A stretch of 48,056 nt of DNA from assembly GCA_025362955.1 (NCBI GenBank), contig JANYFB010000114.1:1-48056 (forward strand), given 5' to 3'. The notes under the pieces are model-generated. The model was given only the letters and a program-made list of their open reading frames with translations, was not told the DNA's origin and ran no database searches. How positions within the stretch are numbered: position 1 is the stretch's first letter; the number at the start of each line of letters is the position of its first letter. Below, in pieces: positions 1 to 7,827 of this stretch. This DNA comes from Akkermansiaceae bacterium. Lineage in GTDB: Bacteria; Verrucomicrobiota; Verrucomicrobiia; Verrucomicrobiales; Akkermansiaceae. A program made the position numbers and the translations under genes.

Positions 1-131
1 GCCATGAAAAGCACTTCGCCGAAATGATGCCGTTTGTTACCGCCCGTGCGCGGGTCTTCAATGACAGAGAACGAAGCGATGCAGGCGGGTAAGCCGCTAG
101 ACCAGTCGGATTTGTTAGGATTGCGAGGCAT
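1..131 (-). mobile_element. ISAs1-like transposase, N-terminal part (runs off the left edge)
   Basis: The minus strand is open from an ATG at 131 to the window edge, giving 43 residues. The stretch FSVIEDPRTGGNKRHHFGEV followed by LFM matches the usual N-terminus of ISAs1 / H-repeat-associated transposases, in which a 'F..I.DPR....R.H...E.LF' motif precedes the DDE domain. The rest lies outside the window, so it is unclear whether the element is intact. Upstream of the ATG is TTAGGGCT read on the minus strand (166-173), and the same octamer occurs in the opposite orientation at 292-299, possibly part of an element end. The function would be transposition. The family is inferred from a short motif only. 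Confidence 0.55.
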
Positions 132-299
132 CCGGCCATGACGTGACCACTAGATATGGTGTACAAGCCCTAAATGTCATGGTTTACAAACTATTTTTGT
201 GGCTCTCCCTAGCTTGATCGCCGTGGGAATAGGGTAGGAACTAGGACGTCTGGCTAGAGTCGTCTTTTCCCATGTAATCGCTTAGAAAAAATTAGGGCT

Positions 300-485
300 A
301 AACAAAGGGGCCGCGTCTGGCAGAAAGACTGCCACCGTCACCGGCGCACCCACATCGCCCAGAACCTGGCGCTCACCCGCAACGCCCTGTTGGCGATCAT
401 CCCGTCTGATGAAAACCACAACCTGCCATCTCTGATCGTCGACTACCAAGATCACAAGCAACTGGTCATCGATCTCATCCTATAA
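300..485 (+). pseudogene. Transposase-like C-terminal remnant
   Basis: The plus strand is open through this stretch without a usable start and ends at TAA 483-485. It encodes a basic segment with HRRTHIAQNLALTRNALLAI, which resembles the C-termini of DDE transposases of the IS4/ISAs1 type ('..H....NLAL.RN.LL..I'). It has no start and no catalytic domain upstream, and it lies next to a transposase start on the opposite strand. It is best read as debris of a second insertion element. From 486 to 616 I see no gene. Confidence 0.35.
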
Positions 486-616
486 GCCAGTCCGTGCCCA
501 TGACCTCTCCAGCCAAACGCTCCAAGGAGGGCTATTTTGCGTCATTTCCCTCTCTCACGACGACAAGAGGCGATCTCCTGAGCTGAACTTACGAGCGCGC
601 GGGCAAAATGAGTGCC

Positions 617-880
617 CTAGGAAACGATTTTTTTTGAGCCGACGACCTTGATGCGTCCAAACGTCTCGACTGCGGCTCCGTTCGGAATCGTCACAACGAC
701 CTTGTCAGTTCCAAGGGGCGGAGTATTCGGAGCGATGTTACCGGGCTGCTGGTGGTGGCAGGAATTGGCACATCCGCCCAGCCAGTGAGGTCGCTGCCGT
801 ATTGGACTACCTGAGTCGTATCATCTTCCGACTCGTTACGGCGATCATTGGACACTAAAAGCACCCGAAGGTGGTATGAA
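617..880 (-). pseudogene. Frameshifted C-terminal fragment of a secreted repeat-type protein
   Basis: On the minus strand one frame reads QVVQYGSDLTGWADVPIP. After a one-base shift near 735-745 the next frame reads TDKVVVTIPNGAAVETFGRI and ends at TAG (617-619). The two halves make one sensible sequence ('..VQYGSDL.GW.DV.I ... V.IP.GA...FGR.KV'), which I recall as a recurring C-terminal ending of large secreted proteins in Verrucomicrobia. No start codon or export signal is present, so only the tail remains. A sequencing error could also produce the shift, but the missing N-terminus argues for a dead gene. 881-933 shows nothing recognisable. Confidence 0.5.
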
Positions 881-933
881 GATGCCTAAAGTGACATTCG
901 CATCGACCCTAATCCACCATCCAAGATCCCACT

Positions 934-3078
934 CTATTGCTCGACCGTTTGGATGATTTCTCGGTAAACCTCCACCTCGTCCGTCGGCACCCGTTTCAGC
1001 TCCGGGTCTTTATCGAGATCCACGAAATAAAGGCCGAAATCCGTGTTTGGATCGAAGGCGTGGCCCCACTCGCGGTTTGAGGTGATGGACCAAAAGTTAT
1101 ACCCCTTCACGGGCACGCCGTCGGTGATCGCCCGCTCGACTTGGGCGACGTGGGTGCGGAGATATTCCGTCCGAGAAATACCGTTTGCACTCGGCACGCT
1201 GCCATTTTCCACAATGAAAAGTTCCTGCTCCGGAAACCACCGATGGAAACGCCGCAACGCATGGTAGAGACCCTGCGGCCACACCGGAGCGTGGAGGAAA
1301 CGCCCGTGCGCCGCCTCTTCTAACATTCGGTAACACCCAAGCTTCCACGTCGGTAGGCCCCAGTAATAGTCCAGCCCGACGAAGTCCTGTGCCCCCACGG
1401 CCTCCTCCGGGCAAAGCTCCACTGGCAAGCGCCCGGAGGTTCCGAGGTACCACCAGTTTGCGTTCGCGATCATCGTCGTCGTCCCCCAGAATCGCCATGC
1501 CCAGTTGAGCCAACCGACCTTGGTTTCTAGCACTTTCAGCCGGTGGCTTGGCTCTAACGGGACGATTTCGAGGCGATTTTCATCGTGAAAAAGTTCGAAT
1601 GCGATCCGGCGCGCCAAAAGAATTTCCAGGCCCTGATGGGTGCCGGGTTGCGACATTCCTGGAGCGTCGGTCCGGATCCCGACCCGGATTTTTCCCCGGC
1701 GCCGCACTTGTCGGACATCACGGCTTTCCAGCAGGTCGTGGAAATCGTCATCTTTACCAACCAGCACCTCGCGCAGGGAAACGGGCCGGCGCGCCTTTGC
1801 CACCGGTCCGGCAGGCGAAATTCCGGGCGATTCCACGACTGCCATCACTTCTAACTGAAACGCCGCCACGGCTCGGTTTACCCGTCCCAGCAATTGCTCG
1901 TGACCGTGAGGCGCGACTACCACGTATGCCTCATCGCTCAATCCGGTCACCAGGAATCGCAGGCCGTCCGTATTTTGCAGCCCATGGGGAATCAGGAAAA
2001 ATGCGTCGCCATACAGTGCGTCCACGGTGCCAGCCCTAAGCGCGTCACGGCCCTTATCGTAGTCGCTGAAAATTTTCTTTCCGCAACCTCGCGGCAAATC
2101 CCTGTCCCACGAAACCGGCTGATTTCCCACCGCGATCACACCGACTTTTCTACCACCAAGCGAGCCGATTCCCTCCCCCTCGTAGCTGGCTGCCACCAGC
2201 ACCGCCTTGCCCGTGCGCAGGTAGGGATCGCTGATTTCAAAGCGCGTTTGATCGCCATCCGTCACCCCGCCGATCACGAGATCCACGTCGCCTTTTTCGC
2301 TGACCAGAGCGCCGCTGGTGGTGAATTTGAACAAGGCCTCCGTCATGCCCCGGTGGCAGGCGCCCCAATCCATCAGCATTTGCAGCCATGTCGGGAAGCC
2401 AGTGACCATTGGATTCACCCCGACTTTGGCCTCGGGTCGCCGGCCTTGGATCACTGCCCGCGCCCGGGCATTTGCGAGGAAAAGTCCGGGGATCAATTTT
2501 CCCACCGCCTCGGCCTCCGCATCCACGTCCGAGCCACGCGGCAGCCCCGGCGGCATGTAGTAACGGCTCTGCCACCACGGCTTGATGTAGCCAAACGTGA
2601 GCTGGCTCGGCTCGTTGAAGGTGATCCAGTAGTCCACCAGATCCCCTAACGCCGCAGCCACTTCGTCTGCATATCTCGCGAAAAAATCAGGGAATTTTTC
2701 ACCAATCAAGCCTCCGTGATCGCGCTCCAGCCAGATTGGCCAGACGAAGTGATGCAGCGTGAGCATCACTTTCATCCCATGGCTGCGGACGCACTCCGCC
2801 ACTTTCCGATAATGGGCCAGCGAGTTTGCATCGAAACATCCCTCTGCGGTTTCCACCCGCGCCCAAGCGATCGAAAAGCGGAACAATTTGCAGCCCAGAC
2901 CCGCCGCCGCGGCGATGTCCTCCTCATAGCGATTCCCGAAATCCGTCGCTCTCCCGCGCGGCGTCAGGCCTTGGCAGCGTTCCCAAAGATCCCACACGTC
3001 CTCCCGCGCCGGATCATGGGCCTCCACCTGATGATCGGCATTCGCCGTGCCGAAAAGAAATCCCTTTGGAAAAGCCAT
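934..3078 (-). CDS. Glycoside hydrolase family 1 protein with an internal, order-swapped solute-binding domain
   Basis: The 714-residue product starts at the ATG at 3078, because MAFPKGFLFGTANADHQVEA is the usual GH1 beginning; an upstream ATG at 3126 would add 16 unrelated residues. GH1 hydrolases cut beta-glycosides with two glutamates. Both are present: the acid/base in TFNEP (E156) and the nucleophile in FIVENG (E624). The C-terminal SITSNREWGHAF matches the substrate-binding 'W..NREW..G' region. Between about residues 263 and 521 the barrel is interrupted by a family-3 solute-binding domain, similar to periplasmic amino-acid-binding proteins. Its C-terminal part comes first (DVDLVIGGVT, then ISDPYLRTGKAVLV, then SDYDKGRDAL). 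A linker follows, and then the N-terminal part (RGKIRVGIRTDAPG, HQGLEILLARRIAFEL). The GH1 sequence resumes at WLNWAWRFWG. No signal peptide is seen. Ligand-gated hydrolysis is possible but is inference. Confidence 0.85.
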   Translation of the reverse strand: MAFPKGFLFGTANADHQVEAHDPAREDVWDLWERCQGLTPRGRATDFGNRYEEDIAAAAGLGCKLFRFSIAWARVETAEGCFDANSLAHYRKVAECVRSHGMKVMLTLHHFVWPIWLERDHGGLIGEKFPDFFARYADEVAAALGDLVDYWITFNEPSQLTFGYIKPWWQSRYYMPPGLPRGSDVDAEAEAVGKLIPGLFLANARARAVIQGRRPEAKVGVNPMVTGFPTWLQMLMDWGACHRGMTEALFKFTTSGALVSEKGDVDLVIGGVTDGDQTRFEISDPYLRTGKAVLVAASYEGEGIGSLGGRKVGVIAVGNQPVSWDRDLPRGCGKKIFSDYDKGRDALRAGTVDALYGDAFFLIPHGLQNTDGLRFLVTGLSDEAYVVVAPHGHEQLLGRVNRAVAAFQLEVMAVVESPGISPAGPVAKARRPVSLREVLVGKDDDFHDLLESRDVRQVRRRGKIRVGIRTDAPGMSQPGTHQGLEILLARRIAFELFHDENRLEIVPLEPSHRLKVLETKVGWLNWAWRFWGTTTMIANANWWYLGTSGRLPVELCPEEAVGAQDFVGLDYYWGLPTWKLGCYRMLEEAAHGRFLHAPVWPQGLYHALRRFHRWFPEQELFIVENGSVPSANGISRTEYLRTHVAQVERAITDGVPVKGYNFWSITSNREWGHAFDPNTDFGLYFVDLDKDPELKRVPTDEVEVYREIIQTVEQ

Positions 3079-3383
3079 GAATGCACGGCCTTTGCAACCG
3101 TTCGGCGGCGCGGGGTCAAGGTCCATTCACCTGCCATCAAGGAAACGCCGCCTTCTTTTTTGTCAGGGTTTTCGCGACCGTATCCAAAAAAGAAGCCGGC
3201 GGAAATCGAGGTGGGGGGAACTCGATTTGCGCCGACTTTTTTGAATCGGGGGGATTATTTCAAACTCGGGGGGAGTGTTGGTTTGTCACTGTCCGCTCCT
3301 CGGGGGGAAGGGGTGCTCGCGGCGACAGGAAAAGTAATATCCCATTTCCGGCCACATGGATACTACGCGATGACGTTAGATTG

Positions 3384-3935
3384 TTAGGTGGGCTGATTTT
3401 TCCTGAAACAATCCACGGTGTGGTCGTTCACCATGCCGACTCCTTGCATGTAGGCATACATCGTGGTGCTGCCGACGAAGTTGAATCCGGCTTTTTTCAG
3501 CGCCTTGGAAAGCGCATCCGACTCGGGCGAGCGGGAGATGAAATCATCGAGTGATTTCCGGTCATTCACGATGGTTTTTCCACCCGTAAAACTCCATAGC
3601 CAGTCCACGGGATCATCGAGTTCTAACCAAGCCCGGGCATTCTGGCGGACGGATAGAATTTTTCCACGATGACGGATGATCCCGGGATCTAGCAGGAGTT
3701 TTTCTAACTGCGCGTCGGTCATTTTCGCTACCTTCGCGGGTTCAAATTGGTGGAAGACCTGCCGGTAGCGCTCGCGCTTTTGGAGGACGGTCCACCACGA
3801 GAGGCCGGCTTGTGCGCCTTCAAGGCAGATGTTTTCAAACAAATAACGGGGATCGCGCGAGGGGACGCCCCACTCGGAATCATGGTATGCGACGTAGAGC
3901 GGATGTTGGAGCGGGAGCCACGGACAGCGGGTCAT
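3384..3935 (-). CDS. tag: DNA-3-methyladenine glycosylase I
   Basis: The 183-residue product removes 3-methyladenine from alkylated DNA in base excision repair. The start is the ATG at 3935, giving MTRCPWLPLQHPLYVAYHDS. This supplies the early cysteine and histidine (C4, H18), and the C-terminal VNDHTVDC supplies the other His/Cys pair of the zinc site of Tag enzymes. The conserved ENICLEGAQAGLSWWTVL segment carries the catalytic glutamate region. Length is normal for the family. The open frame extends further upstream into the glyS region but has no homology there. It is divergent from the glycyl-tRNA synthetase gene, with 93 bases between the two starts, which must contain both promoters. 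Confidence 0.93.
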   Translation of the reverse strand: MTRCPWLPLQHPLYVAYHDSEWGVPSRDPRYLFENICLEGAQAGLSWWTVLQKRERYRQVFHQFEPAKVAKMTDAQLEKLLLDPGIIRHRGKILSVRQNARAWLELDDPVDWLWSFTGGKTIVNDRKSLDDFISRSPESDALSKALKKAGFNFVGSTTMYAYMQGVGMVNDHTVDCFRKNQPT

Positions 3936-4028
3936 GGCAGTATTTTCGCGATCCAAAGATGGAACGCAATCCCGTCTTGCCGCCCGCCGCCGCGCCTGCT
4001 TCCCTTCGCGCCCCAACCTTTCAATTAC

Positions 4029-5402
4029 ATGGCCAACAAAGATGTCACCGATCCCGCCCGCATGGAAAAGATCGTGTCGCTGTGCAAACGCCGCGGCTTC
4101 ATTTTCCAAGCGGGAGAGATCTACGGCGGACTCAACGGCTGCTGGGACTACGGCCCGCTCGGTGCGGAGCTGAAGCGGAATTTGAAGGATTATTGGTGGC
4201 GCAAGACGGTGCAGGAGCGCGATGACGTGCTCGGTATGGACGGCGCAATTCTAACGATGGAGCAGGTGCTGGTTTCGTCGGGGCATGTGGGTGGATTTTC
4301 GGATCCGATGGTCGATTGCAAGACCTGCAAAGGTCGTTTCCGGGCGGACAATCTCGAAACATTTGAATGCAAGGAAAAGCCCAGCGTTTGCCCTGGCAAA
4401 TCGCCCAAGTGCGAACTCACGGAGCCACGGGAATTCAATCTCATGCTCCAAACCAATTTCGGCGCGACCGGCGAGCAAATCGCCTATCTCCGCCCGGAAA
4501 CCGCGCAGTCGATTTTTTGCCAATACAAGAACGTGCTCGATTCTAACCGGGTGAAACTCCCCTTCGGAATCGCACAAATCGGCAAGTCGTTTCGGAACGA
4601 GATCAACCCTAGGAATTACATCTTCCGCTCGCGCGAGTTCGAGCAAATGGAAATTGAGTATTTCTGCCATCCTGACGACGGCCTGCGCCTAACAGATGAG
4701 TGGCTGGCAGAGCGTCTCAAATTCTACGGCGAGATCGGCATCCCGCGTGAGAAGCTCCACATCCTCGACATCCCGGATGGCGAGCGCGCGTTCTATTCGA
4801 AGAAGACCTACGACATCGAATACGAATTTCCGTTCGGCATCCAGGAACTCGAAGGTGTCGCCTATCGGACGGATTACGACCTCGGCGTTCATGAAAAAGG
4901 TTCCGGTAAGTCGCAGTTGTATTTCGACGAGGAAACGAAGGAAAAATTCCTGCCGCACGTCGTCGAGCCATCCGCCGGTTGCGACCGCACGGTGCTCGCG
5001 CTCATCTGCGAAGCCTTCGACGAGGAATCGCTAACAGACGACAAGGGGAAAGAGGATGTCCGCACCGTGCTGCGGTTCGTCCCTCGCATGGCTCCGATCA
5101 AGGTCGGTATTTTCCCGCTGTTAAAGAAGAACGAGGAGCAGGTTCGCATTTGCAAAGAAATCCAGAAAACGCTCCAGCCGTGGATGACCGTTTTCTACGA
5201 CGACGGCGGTGCACTTGGCCGCCGCTATCGCCGACAAGATGAGGTCGGCACGCCATTTTGCGTGACCGTAGATTTCGAAACCCTCGGAGAGCAAGGCGAC
5301 GAGTTGAAAAACACCGTCACCATCCGTCACCGCGACTCGATGGAACAGGAGCGCATGCCCATTGCCGGTCTGTTAGCCTGGCTGCTAGAGCGTGTCCGAT
5401 AA
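4029..5402 (+). CDS. glyS: Glycyl-tRNA synthetase, single-chain (alpha2) type
   Basis: The 457-residue class II synthetase charges tRNA-Gly with glycine in the cytoplasm. The start ATG at 4029 gives MANKDVTDPARMEKIVSLCK. Family marks include GGLNGCWDYGPLGAELKRN near the N-terminus, the zinc-type cysteines around CKTCKGRF and the later PGKSPKC, motif 2 as GKSFRNEINPR, and motif 3 as PSAGCDRTVLAL. The C-terminal anticodon-binding domain begins near APIKVGIFPLL. This is the archaeal/eukaryotic-like homodimeric form rather than the alpha2beta2 glyQ/glyS form. An inverted repeat follows the stop (5481-5525). Confidence 0.95.
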   Translation: MANKDVTDPARMEKIVSLCKRRGFIFQAGEIYGGLNGCWDYGPLGAELKRNLKDYWWRKTVQERDDVLGMDGAILTMEQVLVSSGHVGGFSDPMVDCKTCKGRFRADNLETFECKEKPSVCPGKSPKCELTEPREFNLMLQTNFGATGEQIAYLRPETAQSIFCQYKNVLDSNRVKLPFGIAQIGKSFRNEINPRNYIFRSREFEQMEIEYFCHPDDGLRLTDEWLAERLKFYGEIGIPREKLHILDIPDGERAFYSKKTYDIEYEFPFGIQELEGVAYRTDYDLGVHEKGSGKSQLYFDEETKEKFLPHVVEPSAGCDRTVLALICEAFDEESLTDDKGKEDVRTVLRFVPRMAPIKVGIFPLLKKNEEQVRICKEIQKTLQPWMTVFYDDGGALGRRYRRQDEVGTPFCVTVDFETLGEQGDELKNTVTIRHRDSMEQERMPIAGLLAWLLERVR

Positions 5403-5480
5403 ACAGGCCGGGCGGGCCACAAGCTCTGTTTTTGACGGTTAGATTCCGGGGTGCTTGCTTGTCTCGCCTGGTTCTCCCAC

Positions 5481-5525
5481 CCCGCTTCGTCATTCGCAGG
5501 ATATGGCTCTGCTGGATGAAGCGGG
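5481..5525. terminator. Inverted repeat downstream of glyS
   Basis: CCCGCTTCGTC (5481-5491) is followed by GATGAAGCGGG (5515-5525), which can pair with one G-T mismatch, making an 11-base stem. No run of T follows, so intrinsic termination is uncertain. It also sits directly beside the first attC-like site and could be part of that array. Confidence 0.35.
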
Positions 5526-5539
5526 AATCCATATCTTTT

Positions 5540-5635
5540 GCAGAACCTTTGATGTGGTGGCACGGCAGCGCAGGACTGACTGAGCAAAGCGAACGAGGGA
5601 GCTTATCCACCGTTACCACCCACGACGTGTTCTGC
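5540..5635 (-). other. attC-like site A (96 bp), after cassette gene 1
   Basis: On the minus strand it begins with GCAGAAC (5629-5635), continues ACGTCGTGGGTGGTAACGG, and ends with GTTCTGC (5540-5546). The outer cores are exact complements. Inside, the GTGGTAACGG arm pairs imperfectly with CCGTGCCACCAC near the other end, giving the folded shape expected of attC. The last codons of cassette gene 1 lie inside this site. Confidence 0.65.
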
Positions 5636-6049
5636 TTCTTGGATTTCTTTTCGGGCTTGGGCGAAGGTAATCCAGTGCGTGATCTCTGGTTCGTAAAACG
5701 TCCGCTTGACTGGCTTACCACTCGATAAATCCGTCATGACCTTGGAGTTCAAAACTAGGGTTCCATCCTTGGAGACATTGTAGTCCCTTACGCACTTGGT
5801 CGGTGCAAACTCCTCGGTCGTCTGCTCGTAGCCATTGACTATGGTGAAATCATAGGTGGCGTGGCGAAGCAATCCGTCCGGTCCGTAGGTGTAGGCGAAC
5901 CGACCTGCCCAATCTCCCGACGGCGTGGCAATCTCCCTCGATATTGTGGTGTCTTCATACGACCCATTGCCGACCGATGCTCCCGGTTCGGGTTTGCAGC
6001 TTAAGCAGCTTAGTGCCACAGCAGACAGCGCAGGTGGAATGCTCTTCAT
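5603..6049 (-). CDS. Cassette gene 1: small putative lipoprotein of unknown function
   Basis: The 148-residue product has a signal-peptide start (MKSIPPALSAVALSCLSCKP) with cysteines at 15 and 18 that could serve as a lipobox, so attachment to a membrane is likely. The ATG lies only four A residues after the core GTTCTGC of attC site B, the usual position for a cassette gene. The C-terminus EHVVGGNGG is encoded by attC site A itself, so it probably does not reflect the protein's function. The middle part (YTYGPDGLLRHATYDFTIVN) resembles no family I can name. Expression would need a promoter elsewhere in the array. Confidence 0.6.
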   Translation of the reverse strand: MKSIPPALSAVALSCLSCKPEPGASVGNGSYEDTTISREIATPSGDWAGRFAYTYGPDGLLRHATYDFTIVNGYEQTTEEFAPTKCVRDYNVSKDGTLVLNSKVMTDLSSGKPVKRTFYEPEITHWITFAQARKEIQEAEHVVGGNGG

Positions 6050-6053
6050 TTTT

Positions 6054-6185
6054 GCAGAACGATGAGCGCATGCACCCCTACCAGCGGAGGCGCACGTCGA
6101 TCACGGGGGTAAGGTTGTAACTACGGTGCGTCATATAAACAGGGCGGCTGGTAGTGTTAGGGGTTGTCATGGCGACTTGTTCTGC
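6054..6185 (-). other. attC-like site B (132 bp), after cassette gene 2
   Basis: On the minus strand it begins GCAGAACAAGTCGCC (core at 6179-6185) and ends CATCGTTCTGC (core at 6054-6060). The outer cores are perfect complements. An inner stem pairs CTACCAGC with GCTGGTAG, extended outward by CCCC against GGGG. Size and layout (core, short spacer AAGTC, stem with unpaired bases, loop, stem, core) fit attC sites well. It is one of the two clearest sites of the array. Confidence 0.75.
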
Positions 6186-6230
6186 CCTCCTGAATTCAGA
6201 AAGTTTCGCTCTTGAACTCGCCCCTCTTCC

Positions 6231-6587
6231 TTACTTCTTATCGGTTTCGGGTTCTGATGCGTCGATGAGCCATTGCGTATTGATCCACATCTCCTTGGTG
6301 GTTCCCTTCTCCATCTTGGGTGGGGGTTGCGGCTTGTCACTGGCTGGTGAATTCGGTTGTGGTGGTGGCACACTCGACATGAAAAGTTGAGTGTATTCGA
6401 CAAGGATCCAAGAGCCTTCACCCTTGCGAATAACCTTAATCTGGCCAACTCCCCGTCGGGCAGTCTCAGGCCAAGTCACGTTGTAGATTCTTCCCGGCGT
6501 GGGGAATTTTTCGTTCTCGGCCTGGGCCACTAGTCCAGTTGCTGCCATGATCGCAAAAACTGCGACTTTTGAGATTGAAGATTTCAT
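6231..6587 (-). CDS. Cassette gene 2: small secreted protein of unknown function
   Basis: The 118-residue product starts at the ATG at 6587 (MKSSISKVAVFAIMAATGLV, cleavage after AQA), a typical signal peptide, so it should be exported. The start lies 11 bases after the core GTTCTGC of attC site C. The mature part contains IYNVTWPETARRGVGQIKVI and a proline-rich stretch (SSVPPPQPNSPASDKPQPPP). The segment EMWINTQWLIDAS suggests a small beta-rich domain. No family is recognised. Gene end and attC site B are separated by 45 bases. Confidence 0.55.
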   Translation of the reverse strand: MKSSISKVAVFAIMAATGLVAQAENEKFPTPGRIYNVTWPETARRGVGQIKVIRKGEGSWILVEYTQLFMSSVPPPQPNSPASDKPQPPPKMEKGTTKEMWINTQWLIDASEPETDKK

Positions 6588-6598
6588 AGGTGTATAAT

Positions 6599-6687
6599 GC
6601 AGAACGTCTAGCTCATCCACGGCGGGGAGGGAAGCCCAAATTCAAACAGGAGCGTTACCCGCCGTTGCCACCCACAACCTGTTAGCC
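6599..6687 (-). other. attC-like site C (89 bp), after the degraded membrane cassette
   Basis: On the minus strand it begins with GGCTAAC (6681-6687), then AGGTTGTGGGTGGCAACGGC, and ends GACGTTCTGC (core at 6599-6605). The arms ACGGCGGG and CCCGCCGT pair perfectly. The first arm is nearly identical to that of site A, so the two share ancestry. The two outer cores are not complementary to each other, which is normal when neighbouring cassettes differ. Confidence 0.65.
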
Positions 6688-6884
6688 GTTGACAATGTCG
6701 TGCATCGGCATGCCTTTAGCGGCGAAATAATCCCTGCCCATGAAGAAGAATTTCGTATGCTGCGAGCATCGCAAATCCGATGACTTCGATCCATCCTGCA
6801 ATTCGGATGCACCCGGTTGGCACGCGGGTTGCCTCGCGGACTAGAAGGTAGGCTACTCCTAGCGCAATGTTCGTCGCTTACATG

Positions 6885-7070
6885 TCACTCGCATCGGGAA
6901 ACCCTCTGTGGATAGGAAATTGGCCCGCCGCCGGCACAAAAGAAGAAAAAGACGAAAAGTATCGGCGCACCGAAAAGCATCAAGGCCTCTCTGATCGGAA
7001 CTGAACGAACTTGAGGCCTCGTACCTACAAAGCAAATCGCCACGGAAACGATTGTCACCACTAGCACCAA
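6885..7070 (-). pseudogene. Degraded small membrane-protein cassette
   Basis: A short frame (about 61 residues from a GTG at 7070) carries two hydrophobic segments, LVLVVTIVSVAICFVG and LMLFGAPILFVFFFFCAGG. It stops at 6885. A different minus-strand frame (6716-6877), with no start codon, continues with membrane-like sequence (ATNIALGVAYLLVREATRV, then WIEVIGFAMLAAYEILL) and stops just before attC site C. Together they look like one small membrane protein broken by stops and frame changes. The region lies between attC-like sites D and C, so it would be one cassette, probably no longer functional. Confidence 0.35.
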
Positions 7071-7110
7071 CGGCGAATAGAGGTTGGATGACAGATACTA
7101 GTGCAGCGTT

Positions 7111-7227
7111 TTGTAAGTAACTGTGCATTCGGCATAGTATATGCTATGATGAAATCATGGCCCGTTTCGTTAAGCTGGAATTCAACTTGACGCGTTATCG
7201 CCGGTTGCCTCGCACGGCTTGTTAGCG
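7111..7227 (-). other. Degenerate attC-like site D, after cassette gene 3
   Basis: On the minus strand it begins with CGCTAAC (7221-7227), then AAGCCGTGCGAGGCAACC, which aligns with the first arms of sites A and C. CGCTAAC is the exact complement of the core GTTAGCG in front of gene 3. The expected second core (GTTAGCC) is not found, so the distal boundary given here is a guess. A palindromic stretch (CATAGTATATGCTATG, about 7131-7147) lies in the interval. Confidence 0.45.
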
Positions 7228-7667
7228 GTTCCGATTTGCGCGTGTGCCTCTCCAGCTCCGACCACTACAACTGCCCCAGAATGAAACTGAAACGCACGGA
7301 ACCAGTCCTCTTCTGGAACGGCATCGGAAGAAAACACACCACTCTCCATGCAGCCGGACCAAACGCCGTCAGGCCAACCAGCTTCCCTCCAATATCCCGC
7401 GTGCCACAAACAATCGTCCTCAGTGAGAGGCATCTCGGGATCTCGCGGGCGAAACTCGAATCGTGCAACATCTCGGTATTCCAGCTCGACCTCAGATGGT
7501 GAATCAAGAGTAACCCAGTCTCCAGGGCTAAGAAGCCATCGCAACATCAACACGCGATCCACAATAGAGTAGTCGAGGCCGACAAAATCATAGTTGTTGT
7601 GTAGATCTAGCTCCTTACCACCAACGATGAGGTAAATGGAGTTCTTGAGTGTAAAGTGGTCTTCCAT
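7182..7667 (-). CDS. Cassette gene 3: cytoplasmic protein of unknown function
   Basis: The 161-residue acidic product has no signal peptide. The ATG at 7667 lies six bases after the core GTTAGCG of attC site E. The sequence is rich in Asp, Glu and Trp (HAGYWREAGWPDGVWSGCME) and has a hydrophobic C-terminal patch (AFQFHSGAVVVVGAG). The last residues (ANKPCEATGDNASS) are encoded by attC site D and resemble the attC-derived tails seen in cassette proteins. The length and layout are typical for cassette genes. I cannot name a function. Confidence 0.6.
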   Translation of the reverse strand: MEDHFTLKNSIYLIVGGKELDLHNNYDFVGLDYSIVDRVLMLRWLLSPGDWVTLDSPSEVELEYRDVARFEFRPRDPEMPLTEDDCLWHAGYWREAGWPDGVWSGCMESGVFSSDAVPEEDWFRAFQFHSGAVVVVGAGEAHAQIGTANKPCEATGDNASS

Positions 7668-7673
7668 TTTTTA

Positions 7674-7802
7674 CGCTAACGTCCAAGAGCACGCAACCCC
7701 TCTAGCGGGGCCGGGCGTTGAGACGGTGGTTAGGGTTCATGTTACGGGTGATATTTCCGACAGTGCGGCTAGTGGGGGTTGCTGTGCCTCGCCTTGTTCG
7801 GA
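7674..7802 (-). other. attC-like site E (129 bp), after cassette gene 4
   Basis: On the minus strand it begins TCCGAACAAGGC (core at 7796-7802) and ends TTGGACGTTAGCG (core at 7674-7680). The inner arms pair strongly: GCAACCCC with GGGGTTGC, GCAC with GTGC, and CTAGC with GCTAG, with a few unpaired bases between them, as in attC sites. TCCGAAC is the exact complement of GTTCGGA found in front of cassette gene 4. This is one of the two clearest attC sites in the window. Confidence 0.75.
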
Positions 7803-7827
7803 ATCTTCATCTTTGGGTCTGCGATCG

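Noticed and set aside
1894-2649. 251-codon plus-strand frame inside the GH1 gene
   Set aside because: It is the shadow of the GH1/solute-binding gene on the other strand, whose protein has clear motifs. The shadow protein has none.
934-3078. Swapped order of the solute-binding halves as an assembly error
   Set aside because: The reading frame is continuous across all junctions, both GH1 halves flank it in the right order, and a linker joins the two halves. A misassembly would be expected to break the frame.
5317-5721. Frame beginning just after the last core of attC-like site A
   Set aside because: Although its internal ATG lies a few bases after a core site, it runs antisense through the end of glyS and encodes nothing recognisable. 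It might be a truncated cassette, but I cannot support a gene.
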